From a virus: DNA of 34,769 nt. Below, one piece after another: positions 24,245 through 30,526 of this stretch; within the stretch, counting starts at the first letter, position 1, and every line of letters starts with the position of its first letter. The DNA lies in IMG/VR virus record IMGVR_UViG_3300027749_000299, positions 1-34,769 of that record. One strand, 5' to 3'. A program made the position numbers and the translations under genes. The notes below the pieces were generated by a model. That model saw only the letters and a program-made list of their open reading frames with translations, was not told the DNA's origin and did no database searches.

Positions 24245-24870
24245 GGACTTTCCCCGCCCAGTAGATTTACTATCTTTCGGATAGCCATATTACATCGGCG
24301 CTCTGCTGTGGATATAACTACTTCATAATACTGGGAGATCTGCTGGAGAGTTAGAGTATCTACATACCGCATACGAAGTATGTTCTGCTCATCTTCATCT
24401 AACTTCTCATAAGCCTTCTTAATATCAATCATAATGGCAAGCAGGTTGCCACCCTCAGCAGGTGCTGGCGGTTTGCGGGGAGAACTATCATTGATCATAG
24501 TCTGCGCTTGTTCTAAAGCAGTATCATTAACTACACTGACGATCACAAAGGGCAGCAGTTGTGCAATGGTGGTAACGTCGAAGTAGGCTTCATCACCGGT
24601 TTGGTAGCCAGACTTAGCGGCCTTCTCTTTACGAGCATAGCGCTCGCAATGCCGGCGCATTTGGTAGGCAGTACGCTTTTCGTTGATGATACGCTGTTCA
24701 GTATCAGGCTCAGATAGTAATGCGGTTAGTGTTGAACCCCTACTCATTGCCCATAGATAACACTCTTGAATTATATCTTGCTTATCTACCCATAACTTGT
24801 AGCGTCGCATAATAACTACCGCTACGCTGGCTGATATCTCGTAGACAGAATTATGTATTGGGTAACTCAT
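24235..24870 (-). CDS. Sigma-70-like RNA polymerase sigma factor
   Basis: A 211-residue protein with two sigma-like parts. The N-terminal region (VDKQDIIQECYLWAMSRG, residues 28-45) resembles region 2 of ECF-type sigma factors, and a C-terminal helix-turn-helix resembles region 4: KLDEDEQNILRMRYVDTLTL, then QQISQYYEVVISTAERRCN. The 70-residue linker contains a Pro-rich stretch. It overlaps the preceding gene by four bases. A phage sigma factor could direct host RNA polymerase to phage promoters such as the ATAYGGTAGWC motif (inference). A general HTH regulator is the alternative. Confidence 0.7.
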   Translation of the reverse strand: MSYPIHNSVYEISASVAVVIMRRYKLWVDKQDIIQECYLWAMSRGSTLTALLSEPDTEQRIINEKRTAYQMRRHCERYARKEKAAKSGYQTGDEAYFDVTTIAQLLPFVIVSVVNDTALEQAQTMINDSSPRKPPAPAEGGNLLAIMIDIKKAYEKLDEDEQNILRMRYVDTLTLQQISQYYEVVISTAERRCNMAIRKIVNLLGGESPWS

Positions 24871-25268
24871 TCACAATCAATCTGTAATATATCCATAGTG
24901 TGTGCAAAGTTGAGTAACTTGATGGCTAGGAAATCTATATAGTTGCTGGCGTCAGCTAACTCTTCAATCAATTCTTTGATGGTTTCACTTGGAGTAAAGG
25001 CTTCAAACTTCTGGCCCCTCGCGTGCGAGTACTGATCGTGACCAATACCTTTAACCCGCCCAGCCCGAAGAGATGCGAAAGATTCTATGAAAGATACGAG
25101 ATCATCGGTATCAATACCCGCAGCACGATACCCTGTGACGGCAGGGTGATCGGCTAGCGGAGAGGTGGCAGGGTTACTGTTATTGATTCTTGGGTGAAAC
25201 TCACAACTTGGAAACCCACATTCCGAAGTAGAGTGATTGCTAATTCTAACTCCTCCTTCGTCATACAT
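24867..25268 (-). CDS. Hypothetical 133-aa protein, MazG-like helical C-terminus
   Basis: A 133-residue protein. The C-terminal 60 residues (ARGQKFEAFTPSETIKELIE, then ELADASNYIDFLAIKLLNF) have the EEL.D..NY helix of MazG-like nucleotide pyrophosphohydrolases and similar phage proteins, but the full E-x2-E...E-x2-D set is not clear. The N-terminal 45 residues contain CGFPSCEFH. The only in-frame start is at 25268, eight bases before the primase stop, and this N-terminus overlaps a 36-codon frame. Function uncertain. Confidence 0.65.
   Translation of the reverse strand: MYDEGGVRISNHSTSECGFPSCEFHPRINNSNPATSPLADHPAVTGYRAAGIDTDDLVSFIESFASLRAGRVKGIGHDQYSHARGQKFEAFTPSETIKELIEELADASNYIDFLAIKLLNFAHTMDILQIDCE
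25154..25264 (-). CDS. Possible 36-aa protein overlapping the 133-aa gene
   Basis: A 36-codon frame, MTKEELELAITLLRNVGFQV then VSFTQESITVTLPPLR, with an ATGA overlap to the primase stop. It has the look of a compact helix-strand-strand protein and a typical coupled start. It lies across the N-terminus of the 133-residue frame, which has no alternative start after it, so either both are made or one is spurious. Confidence 0.4.
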   Translation of the reverse strand: MTKEELELAITLLRNVGFQVVSFTQESITVTLPPLR

Positions 25269-25908
25269 CTTTTATTCCTAATTGGATGCGGGTATCTTGC
25301 AAGCCCTTAGCCAAATAAAAGTCATTGAGATCCATACCTGCTGGTAATTCTACTACCCTGGTGTTAAGTAAGTCACCAGCGACACGCCTAGAGAACTCAG
25401 CGCCTGGGTTACTACCATCTTCTTTCAAATCGTTATCACCTAATACAAGCACCTCATCAAAACCATTAAATAACTTTGGGTAATGGTTCTTCCAAGCAGC
25501 TACTCCTGGTACACCGATAGCCGGTATACCAAGCACGCCAGAACATATGATGGTGTCGAACTCACCCTCACATATAGCAATAATTCTTGATCGCTCTAAT
25601 ACATCATTAACGTTATACAAGTGTGATTTCTGCCCAGCAGGACTACCATACTTAGGCTTACCTTCATCTATTCGGCGGAACTTAAAGCCAACGCATAGGC
25701 CAAGAGCAGTAATGTAGGGAATAGATATCCAACCCTCGTGGTGCTCGTGTCCTGGGATTGCATCAGTAACAGTACCTAACGAGAACTTCTGTGCTACTGA
25801 CCTAGATATCCCACGTTCGCTTAGCCATAGTTCGCACTCCTCGTTTAGATTTTCCGCGTAGTGGTTCGCCGCTGCCAGCTGTGATTTCAACTGCTCTTGC
25901 GAGTGCAT
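25261..25908 (-). CDS. Primase TOPRIM-domain protein
   Basis: A 215-residue protein carrying the TOPRIM fold: IAICEGEFDTI holds the catalytic Glu and VLVLGDNDLKEDG the DxD pair. The N-terminal half (WLSERGISRSVAQKFSLGTV and a YGSPAGQKSHLYNV segment) is the usual DnaG/gp4-type linker. It lacks the CHC2 zinc finger, which is encoded separately just upstream; the two frames overlap by 107 bases. GGAG eight bases before its ATG supports separate translation. Together the two proteins should lay primers for DNA replication. Confidence 0.83.
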   Translation of the reverse strand: MHSQEQLKSQLAAANHYAENLNEECELWLSERGISRSVAQKFSLGTVTDAIPGHEHHEGWISIPYITALGLCVGFKFRRIDEGKPKYGSPAGQKSHLYNVNDVLERSRIIAICEGEFDTIICSGVLGIPAIGVPGVAAWKNHYPKLFNGFDEVLVLGDNDLKEDGSNPGAEFSRRVAGDLLNTRVVELPAGMDLNDFYLAKGLQDTRIQLGIKDV

Positions 25909-26179
25909 CCTTAAACTCCAAGTTCTCTATGAACTGAATAATATTTACTGCGTTGCCACCCTTACCGCAGGTGTGGCAGAAGTAAAGATTCTCAATCGTA
26001 TTGATTACTGCTGATCTGCGAGAGTCACTATGTATACAACATTTGACTGATGCTGATCTTCCTTCTCTTACTTCCCCGCCGAAGTGAGCAACAATTACCC
26101 CTATGGGGATTGTGTTCGCATCAAGGGAACCCTTGAATTTTTTGTTACGATTAATCCTGGACCAGTCTTGTGCTGACAT
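25802..26179 (-). CDS. Primase CHC2 zinc-finger protein
   Basis: A 125-residue protein with the CHC2-type zinc finger of DNA primases: VKCCIHSDSRRSAVINTIEN, then LYFCHTCGKGGNAVNIIQFI (Cys/His...Cys-x2-Cys). The start chosen is the ATG at 26179 (MSAQDW) with AAGGGG upstream; a GTG two codons earlier is possible. The end runs 107 bases into the TOPRIM gene in a different frame. It should recognise template DNA for the partner TOPRIM protein. Split primases are known in actinobacterial phages. Confidence 0.8.
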   Translation of the reverse strand: MSAQDWSRINRNKKFKGSLDANTIPIGVIVAHFGGEVREGRSASVKCCIHSDSRRSAVINTIENLYFCHTCGKGGNAVNIIQFIENLEFKDALARAVEITAGSGEPLRGKSKRGVRTMAKRTWDI

Positions 26180-26280
26180 ACACACCCCTTATCATCACAC
26201 CTTGAATGATGCTCAACAGCCAGGGCATACTTGCCCTGACCATTGTTAGTTCCAGCGTTAAGACAGTTCTGACAGACCAT
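26101..26280 (-). CDS. Cysteine-rich zinc protein ending QHKTGPG, 59 aa
   Basis: A 59-codon frame: MVCQNCLNAGTNNGQGKYAL, then AVEHHSRCDDKGCVCQHKTG and a basic end. The C-x2-C, HH, C and C-x-C-Q-HKTGPG pattern is one I recall from many small actinobacterial-phage proteins (M.C..C......HH..C....C.CQHKTGPG), so I take this frame as real. It overlaps the end of the 42-residue gene and the start of the zinc-finger primase gene. A zinc-bound structural or regulatory role is likely. Confidence 0.68.
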   Translation of the reverse strand: MVCQNCLNAGTNNGQGKYALAVEHHSRCDDKGCVCQHKTGPGLIVTKNSRVPLMRTQSP

Positions 26281-26386
26281 CTGATACCTCTGGTAGTTCT
26301 TGTTCTACTAGTTCTTCTTTAACTTCTTCTACTGGTGCTACCCATACTTCTGACGTGCTGATTATTCCTTCTGGTGTTGGTGTCAT
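26258..26386 (-). CDS. Acidic peptide, 42 aa
   Basis: A 42-codon frame, MTPTPEGIISTSEVWVAPVE then a Glu/Val-rich stretch ending DGLSELS. The ATG overlaps the resolvase stop by four bases (ATGA). Acidic, with an amphipathic E/V repeat. Function unknown; its existence rests on the coupled junction. Confidence 0.6.
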   Translation of the reverse strand: MTPTPEGIISTSEVWVAPVEEVKEELVEQELPEVSDGLSELS

Positions 26387-26733
26387 TTCTTCTCCTCTAG
26401 CCATTGTTCAAGTTCTTGGATGACCCAAGTCTTGTTGATTCCTTTACGCTTACGCTTCCACAATACGTAGTGTAATGGGATATCCATATCACGTTGCTTG
26501 GCGTAATTCTTAGACTCTGCTTCTATCTGTCTCCAAAACTCATCGAGTTCTAGGCGAGCAGTATTCTTACACTCAAAGAGGTACGTGGTGCCGGCTACTA
26601 CGACAACCACGTCCCCTTCGTCTTCGGACCCAGCTAAGCGCAAGCGCTCGGCTTTGAACCCTAGTGATCTAAACCATTTCATTACATCTATTTCAAAAGC
26701 AGCGCCTTTGATCTTGTTGTACTTAACGCTCAT
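26383..26733 (-). CDS. Holliday junction resolvase-like PD-(D/E)XK nuclease
   Basis: A 116-residue protein with the Hjc-like nuclease layout: KGAAFEIDVMKWFRSLGFKA (glutamate in the first helix), SEDEGDVVVVVAGTTYLFEC (catalytic Asp then E-C-K in YLFECKNT), and a helix QIEAESKNYAKQ. Resolvases cut branched DNA that arises in replication and recombination, freeing it for packaging. ATGA overlaps on both sides place it between the ATPase and the small acidic gene. A general VRR-NUC-type nuclease is the alternative. Confidence 0.75.
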   Translation of the reverse strand: MSVKYNKIKGAAFEIDVMKWFRSLGFKAERLRLAGSEDEGDVVVVVAGTTYLFECKNTARLELDEFWRQIEAESKNYAKQRDMDIPLHYVLWKRKRKGINKTWVIQELEQWLEEKK

Positions 26734-27578
26734 TGGTTAGCCGCCATACCATCTCTCATATACATCCTACCCGTAGCGTCAGCATCACCAATCTGGCAAG
26801 CGCTGAAGTTAACAAAGAGCGTAGCCCATTGCGAAGCATCAGCAGTATGTGGACCAAAGCGGTTCTTAACTGCTGCCACTCGCAGTAATCCTCCTGATGG
26901 ATCGTAACCTAATGTAAGAATCAAGGCCGGAAGCTGGCTCACTTTCCCGTGAATCGCACGTCTGGCAGGTGGCATAGTCGTTGAACCATACTCACTTTGC
27001 TCTGATACGTGGTGCAAAACCAAAACGCAAGCCTCTGTCTTACGGGCCATATCGTGCAACTCCATCATAATTGCACGAAGACCAGCCCATTCATTATCTG
27101 TTTCAGCAGCAATGTTCATTAGGTTATCAATCACTATTAGTTCAGGTGCTACGCCGTATAGTTCAACGTATGCCTTGATCTCTAGTTCAATGTCATCTAG
27201 TGATGGTGAGGAGTCAAATACCCATTGGATATTAGACATCCTGCCTAAATGTTTTTCATAATAGTTCGAGTCATTACTCAGATTAGTTTCTACTGTTATC
27301 TGAGAGTGACCGGATAAATGAGCCGCAGCTCGTATCATTACCGTTGTCGTGTCTGTATCGGCAGAAAAGAAAAGAGTTGGAACATTAGCCTTGATTGCAT
27401 AGATAAGAGAGAACATACTCTTACCCGCGTTTGGTGCCGCAGCAACCATACAAACTTGACCTCTACGAAACTTAATCTGTTGACCCTTTAGGGCAACCCA
27501 CACATCAGGTAGTGGCGTAGCCTTAGTGGATACACCGCCCCAAGCGCGAGTTAGATTAAGCAACTTGATCCCCTTCAT
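26730..27578 (-). CDS. RecA/DnaB-type replication ATPase
   Basis: A 282-residue ATPase. Walker A is VAAAPNAGKS (residues 45-54), Walker B is PELIVIDNLMN (about 144-154), followed by a LHHVSE sensor-like segment and KNRFGPH near the C-terminus, the RecA-fold order of DnaB/RadA-like proteins. It lacks the N-terminal domain of full DnaB. The ATG at 27578 overlaps WhiB by 23 bases; a TTG twelve bases downstream has a better-placed AAGGGG and could be the true start. Likely a helicase or recombination mediator working with the split primase. Confidence 0.83.
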   Translation of the reverse strand: MKGIKLLNLTRAWGGVSTKATPLPDVWVALKGQQIKFRRGQVCMVAAAPNAGKSMFSLIYAIKANVPTLFFSADTDTTTVMIRAAAHLSGHSQITVETNLSNDSNYYEKHLGRMSNIQWVFDSSPSLDDIELEIKAYVELYGVAPELIVIDNLMNIAAETDNEWAGLRAIMMELHDMARKTEACVLVLHHVSEQSEYGSTTMPPARRAIHGKVSQLPALILTLGYDPSGGLLRVAAVKNRFGPHTADASQWATLFVNFSACQIGDADATGRMYMRDGMAANQ

Positions 27579-27825
27579 CCCTTAAAATAATTCGTCTTTG
27601 TTTACGAATAGATCGCATCTGCTGTTGGGTTAAACCACCCCAGATTCCGTAACCTTCATTGTTGATACCCCATTCAGCGCAATCAGATTTATGAATACAC
27701 TTACCGCAAATTGTCCTTGCGTGTTCTGCATAAACCGTAGTGAGACCTGAACTTCGTTCCGCAAAGAATAATTCAGAACCTATTTCACGACATCGCGGGT
27801 CCTCAAAGTTCCAAGGTTCCCGCAC
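27556..27825 (-). CDS. WhiB-family iron-sulfur regulator
   Basis: An 89-residue protein with the WhiB signature: Cys12 (FEDPRC), then ICGKCIHKSDC giving Cys40, Cys43 and Cys49, the four ligands of a [4Fe-4S] cluster, and GIWGGLTQQQMR (from residue 60), the turn that contacts the host sigma factor. A basic C-terminus (IRKQRRIILR) should touch DNA. WhiB proteins occur only in actinobacteria and their phages, so this fixes the host phylum. Phage WhiBs such as TM4 WhiBTM4 can repress host whiB genes. Starts at a GTG with a weak ribosome-binding site. Confidence 0.93.
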   Translation of the reverse strand: MREPWNFEDPRCREIGSELFFAERSSGLTTVYAEHARTICGKCIHKSDCAEWGINNEGYGIWGGLTQQQMRSIRKQRRIILRDEGDQVA

Positions 27826-27830
27826 CTAAC

Positions 27831-28214
27831 TTATCTAACCCAGACGGTATCGCACTTATCTGCTGCACCCTTTGGTGCTGCACACATCCAACCCTTCCAA
27901 GGACCCTTAGTGCCTTGGCCTGAACGGAAACTCATTGTGCCGTGCTTACATTGTGGAGCGCTATCTCCACCTGGAGGTGCTGCTTGTACTGGAGTAGCGT
28001 TGAATTGTGCTGCGATTGATTCAACAGTTGGAGCAGCAGCTTGTACTGCACCACCGGTAAGTTCTTTACCAGTTGACTTAATTAAAGAAGCAACCATTGC
28101 AAGATCAGTTAAACCTGACTCAAGATCTTGTACATCTTTTGCATATAAATTGATAAGAGTTCCATCAAATAACTTGTAATTGATTTGGTACTTTGTTGTA
28201 TCCGGTGCAGCCAT
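27831..28214 (-). CDS. Hypothetical protein with C-terminal zinc-finger-like region, 127 aa
   Basis: A 127-residue protein: strand-rich N-terminus (TTKYQINYKLFDGTLINLYA), helix with AMVASLIKST, Pro/Ala linker, then QCKHGTMSFRSGQGTKGPWK and GWMCAAPKGAADKCDTVWVR, with Cys/His spacing fit for zinc. The C-terminal CKHG.M..R.G....KGW.C..PK....C pattern is frequent in actinobacterial phages beside recombination nucleases. One-base overlap with the Cas4-like gene supports a functional link, perhaps as a single-strand-DNA or recombination partner (inference). Confidence 0.72.
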   Translation of the reverse strand: MAAPDTTKYQINYKLFDGTLINLYAKDVQDLESGLTDLAMVASLIKSTGKELTGGAVQAAAPTVESIAAQFNATPVQAAPPGGDSAPQCKHGTMSFRSGQGTKGPWKGWMCAAPKGAADKCDTVWVR

Positions 28215-29173
28215 TACTTATCTCCTTTTCGTTTAACAGATAATCTAATTGATTCCTGTCCCTGCTTTTGTGGAACAAAACCGAGGAGTCTCTCCACTTC
28301 CTCGGTATCTACTCGAGTAGCACCTGCAGCCGCAGTCCACTTAACCACTACGCCATAGTTAGTTACTCCAGTAAAACCTTCCAGCCCTGACTTTATAGCA
28401 TCCTTCTGTGTTGTCAAATCCTTAATCTTTTCATCTAATTCCAAGTAAAGTAAAGACAACTTATCCACTTCTGGATTATCTATCTTTGGTAATGTCTCAC
28501 CCTTAAACGGTTCTTTTTTTATACCAACGCATCCCATCTCACCTGATGCGTCATAGTACTTACAATAAGACTGGCAGAATGATGCAAACTTTTCTGGATC
28601 TGGTGCTGTATCCATAGCTTTAATATCAGTAAGCCATTTCAAAGCCTCTTCTGCAATAGCAGGATCATAGGCTTCTGAATGTATTAAAACATCTCGTTCA
28701 TCACCATCACGGGCTATGGCTACAAGGTTGACAGTTTGGGGCTTCCCCGTCCCCGACTTTTCTAACAAGTAGCCATAGACCTGCACTTGCCACCGCTGCT
28801 GAATTGAAGGAAAGTAAGACAAGTTAGTTTTCTTAACTGTCTTCCAATCCACAACCGCACCGGATTCTGGTATCCACAAATCAATGTGGGCCTTCATATC
28901 ACCGAACTCTACTTCTTGCTCTACTACATACTTCTCACCAGTCGGATCTTCTAGGGCTAGCGCCTCTTCAATCGTGGCGTGAATGGCAGTTCCCATAATG
29001 GCAGCGAGCTTTAACTCGTTGTTATTAGTTTCTGGTTGATCGTTAAGCCGATACCAAACCTTGCGCCGGCAACCACCCAACTCTGATGGGCCAACCTGCT
29101 TCTGTGTCGAGCGAGATCTAGTTGCATCCTTGGCTCGTAATACTTCTAGTAATAATTCTTTAGGATCTTTCAC
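28214..29173 (-). CDS. Cas4/RecB-like PD-(D/E)XK exonuclease with Fe-S cysteines
   Basis: A 319-residue nuclease. An N-terminal GGCRRKVWYRL cysteine and a C-terminal group (FCQSYCKYYDASGEMGC) give the four cysteines of an AddB/Cas4-like iron-sulfur cluster. The catalytic core is IHATIEEAL (His), AHIDLWIPESGAVVDWKTVK (Asp, then D-W-K) and QVQVYGYLL (Gln/Tyr motif). The GTG at 29173 is chosen because GGAG sits upstream and it overlaps the previous stop (GTGA); a TTG at 29200 would add nine residues. No CRISPR array or other cas gene is present, so recombination or host-DNA degradation is likelier than adaptation. Confidence 0.85.
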   Translation of the reverse strand: MKDPKELLLEVLRAKDATRSRSTQKQVGPSELGGCRRKVWYRLNDQPETNNNELKLAAIMGTAIHATIEEALALEDPTGEKYVVEQEVEFGDMKAHIDLWIPESGAVVDWKTVKKTNLSYFPSIQQRWQVQVYGYLLEKSGTGKPQTVNLVAIARDGDERDVLIHSEAYDPAIAEEALKWLTDIKAMDTAPDPEKFASFCQSYCKYYDASGEMGCVGIKKEPFKGETLPKIDNPEVDKLSLLYLELDEKIKDLTTQKDAIKSGLEGFTGVTNYGVVVKWTAAAGATRVDTEEVERLLGFVPQKQGQESIRLSVKRKGDK

Positions 29174-29310
29174 CAAGATCTCCGTTCGATACCGACCCAA
29201 AAAAATACTAGATCTAAATCTAAACTAAACATAGTTATCTGAAATCCTACTGATATAGAACGATTACGCAAACCTGCGGTAAATAACCATCTACCCTTTT
29301 CAACCCACAT
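29170..29310 (-). CDS. Small aromatic protein, 46 aa
   Basis: Forty-six codons starting MWVEKGRWLFTAGLRNRSIS and ending WVGIERRSW, with GGGGATAATA upstream. Alternating hydrophobic and charged residues suggest a beta hairpin or amphipathic membrane association. A four-base overlap with the Cas4-like start supports its reality. An upstream in-frame start at 29379 would lie inside the peptidase gene and is rejected. Function unknown. Confidence 0.6.
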   Translation of the reverse strand: MWVEKGRWLFTAGLRNRSISVGFQITMFSLDLDLVFFWVGIERRSW

Positions 29311-29312
29311 TA

Positions 29313-29885
29313 TTATCCCCGTTTCTGTAGTTCTACCTGAATTGGTAGCCCTGTGTTTACATCGAAAATAGTCGCACACTTAACTGCATCAGTCAAGAAC
29401 ATTTGTGCCGAGTCCGTGTCCCATTCATATTCAGTCGTGGCATCCTTCATTGCCCATAGGTAGCCCATAGCAAACTGTCCACCGGTTCCAAGTCCATACA
29501 TCCCGTAGTCTGACTGGATAAAGGACATATCGCAAGCTATATGAAATAGGTGACCGTTAAAAGCTATCAGGTAATCAAAGCCTGATTCTTTATCAGCCCT
29601 GTCCCACGTGTAGTTACCATCGCTAAATGCTCGCACAATACTGGGGATAACCTTGCGACCCATATGTTGTACTGGATCATCGGCTGGCTTAAAAGCAGGT
29701 GGGTTCCAGTTGTAAGCAAGGATATCTCCTGGTCTTGAATCACCTACTATGCCTATTAAATACTTACCTCGAGTAAGAATCTTTGGCGTTTTAGTTGAGA
29801 TAGTTATTAGATTATCTTCTGTAATTTGTGAGTCAGCAGCGAGGACAACGAAGCCGTCACCTTGGTATCCTGTAAGTGTGGTCAT
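29313..29885 (-). CDS. HslV/proteasome-like Ntn hydrolase (threonine peptidase)
   Basis: A 190-residue protein that lines up along its length with HslV and proteasome beta subunits. It starts M-TTLTGYQGDGFVVLAAD; removal of Met would expose Thr1, the catalytic nucleophile, with Asp17 at the conserved position and Lys34 (TPKIL) near the Lys33 position. The GLGTGGQFAMG motif (about residues 128-138) matches the family's GSGG loop, followed by a helix and DVNTGLPIQV. The N-terminus is not preceded by a propeptide. It could be a self-compartmentalising peptidase acting on host or virion proteins. First gene of the minus replication operon. Confidence 0.85.
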   Translation of the reverse strand: MTTLTGYQGDGFVVLAADSQITEDNLITISTKTPKILTRGKYLIGIVGDSRPGDILAYNWNPPAFKPADDPVQHMGRKVIPSIVRAFSDGNYTWDRADKESGFDYLIAFNGHLFHIACDMSFIQSDYGMYGLGTGGQFAMGYLWAMKDATTEYEWDTDSAQMFLTDAVKCATIFDVNTGLPIQVELQKRG

Positions 29886-29900
29886 ATGTGAAGTCTAACA
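29884..29900 (-). promoter_or_regulatory. Candidate leaderless promoter of the replication operon
   Basis: On minus, TAGACT TCACAT ATG puts a TANNNT -10 six bases before the ATG of the peptidase gene, and there is no ribosome-binding site in between. That is the usual look of a leaderless actinobacterial transcript whose first base is the A of ATG. No confident -35 was seen. Confidence 0.45.
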
Positions 29901-30014
29901 CGACACGCCACGAAGTCCCTTATTTCTCATACTAGGCGTTTCGGTGATTACAATATGAGCCGTAAGGCGAATTAAACGGTCAGCCCTCTCGGGCTGGTAG
30001 AAGAGAGGCAGTCT

Positions 30015-30239
30015 GTGTGGCTCCGTCTACCATCCCTGCGTAAAACTAAACGCCTTCCAGAGCGTTTTGGAACCGATTTAAGGGCATTCGGTCCAGTCCA
30101 CGCCTGCTCCTGTGGGTCAAAAACATTCTACATTGCAGCAGCTTTTGATGACTATGAGATCGCTTGGTACCACCTTGACGCCGAATGCGTCAACTGTGGC
30201 AACCTAGTAATAGTTCCCTGCCCTTTAGACAAACCGTAA
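30015..30239 (+). CDS. Isolated zinc-ribbon protein, 74 aa
   Basis: The only plus-strand gene in this half of the window. It starts at a GTG with AGAGAGG upstream; the product is MWLRLPSLRKTKRLPERFGT, then FGPVHACSCGSKTFYIAAAF and ECVNCGNLVIVPCP. CSCG and CVNCG form a zinc ribbon separated by a strand pair. A CAGCCC/GGGCTG hairpin (29981-29996) lies in the leader, and TACAAT at 29949 is a weak -10. It ends just before the lysis terminator stem. The solitary opposite-strand position suggests a separately timed regulator. Confidence 0.72.
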   Translation: MWLRLPSLRKTKRLPERFGTDLRAFGPVHACSCGSKTFYIAAAFDDYEIAWYHLDAECVNCGNLVIVPCPLDKP

Positions 30240-30248
30240 AACGGCATA

Positions 30249-30279
30249 AAAAAAGAAGCCCACCCCCGAAGGGATGGGC
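30249..30279 (-). terminator. Intrinsic terminator after the lysis genes
   Basis: On minus, GCCCATCCC (30279-30271) pairs with GGGGTGGGC (30266-30258), one G-U pair, around a UUCG tetraloop, followed by TTCTTTTTTT. This is a textbook terminator after the holin. Its stem starts 18 bases after the plus-strand zinc-ribbon stop, so it may also end that transcript. Confidence 0.88.
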
Positions 30280-30306
30280 CTTTAGTGCCTCGCAGTAAGA
30301 GTTTGG

Positions 30307-30516
30307 TTACTTCTTAACTGTCATTGTGAAATCGTGCTTTGGGTTAGCCCAGGCAATTAGCACCGGTACTACTGCTAGCCAGATTGTGTTGGCTGCGTGA
30401 TGCCAGTCTGATCCTGTGAAATCTATTGGTGACTTGCCAATTACAACTACTGCTGTAATTACATTACCAGCAAACCACTTGGCCCAGATCTCTGCTGCTT
30501 TATTATTGAACTTCAT
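30307..30516 (-). CDS. Holin-like membrane protein, 69 aa
   Basis: A 69-residue protein with two membrane helices (about 14-27, WFAGNVITAVVVIG, and 43-58, ANTIWLAVVPVLIAW), a short linker with DWHH and a charged C-terminus. Size, topology and position right after the CHAP lysin fit a holin, which opens the membrane at the end of infection. AAAAGGAGCAAT is a strong ribosome-binding site. The last gene before the terminator. Confidence 0.78.
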   Translation of the reverse strand: MKFNNKAAEIWAKWFAGNVITAVVVIGKSPIDFTGSDWHHAANTIWLAVVPVLIAWANPKHDFTMTVKK

Positions 30517-30526
30517 ATTGCTCCTT

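Noticed and set aside
29313-29885. Prohead maturation protease role for the Ntn hydrolase
   Set aside because: The gene lies in the replication operon, far from scaffold and capsid, and the scaffold neighbourhood shows no protease; the role is possible but not supported by position.
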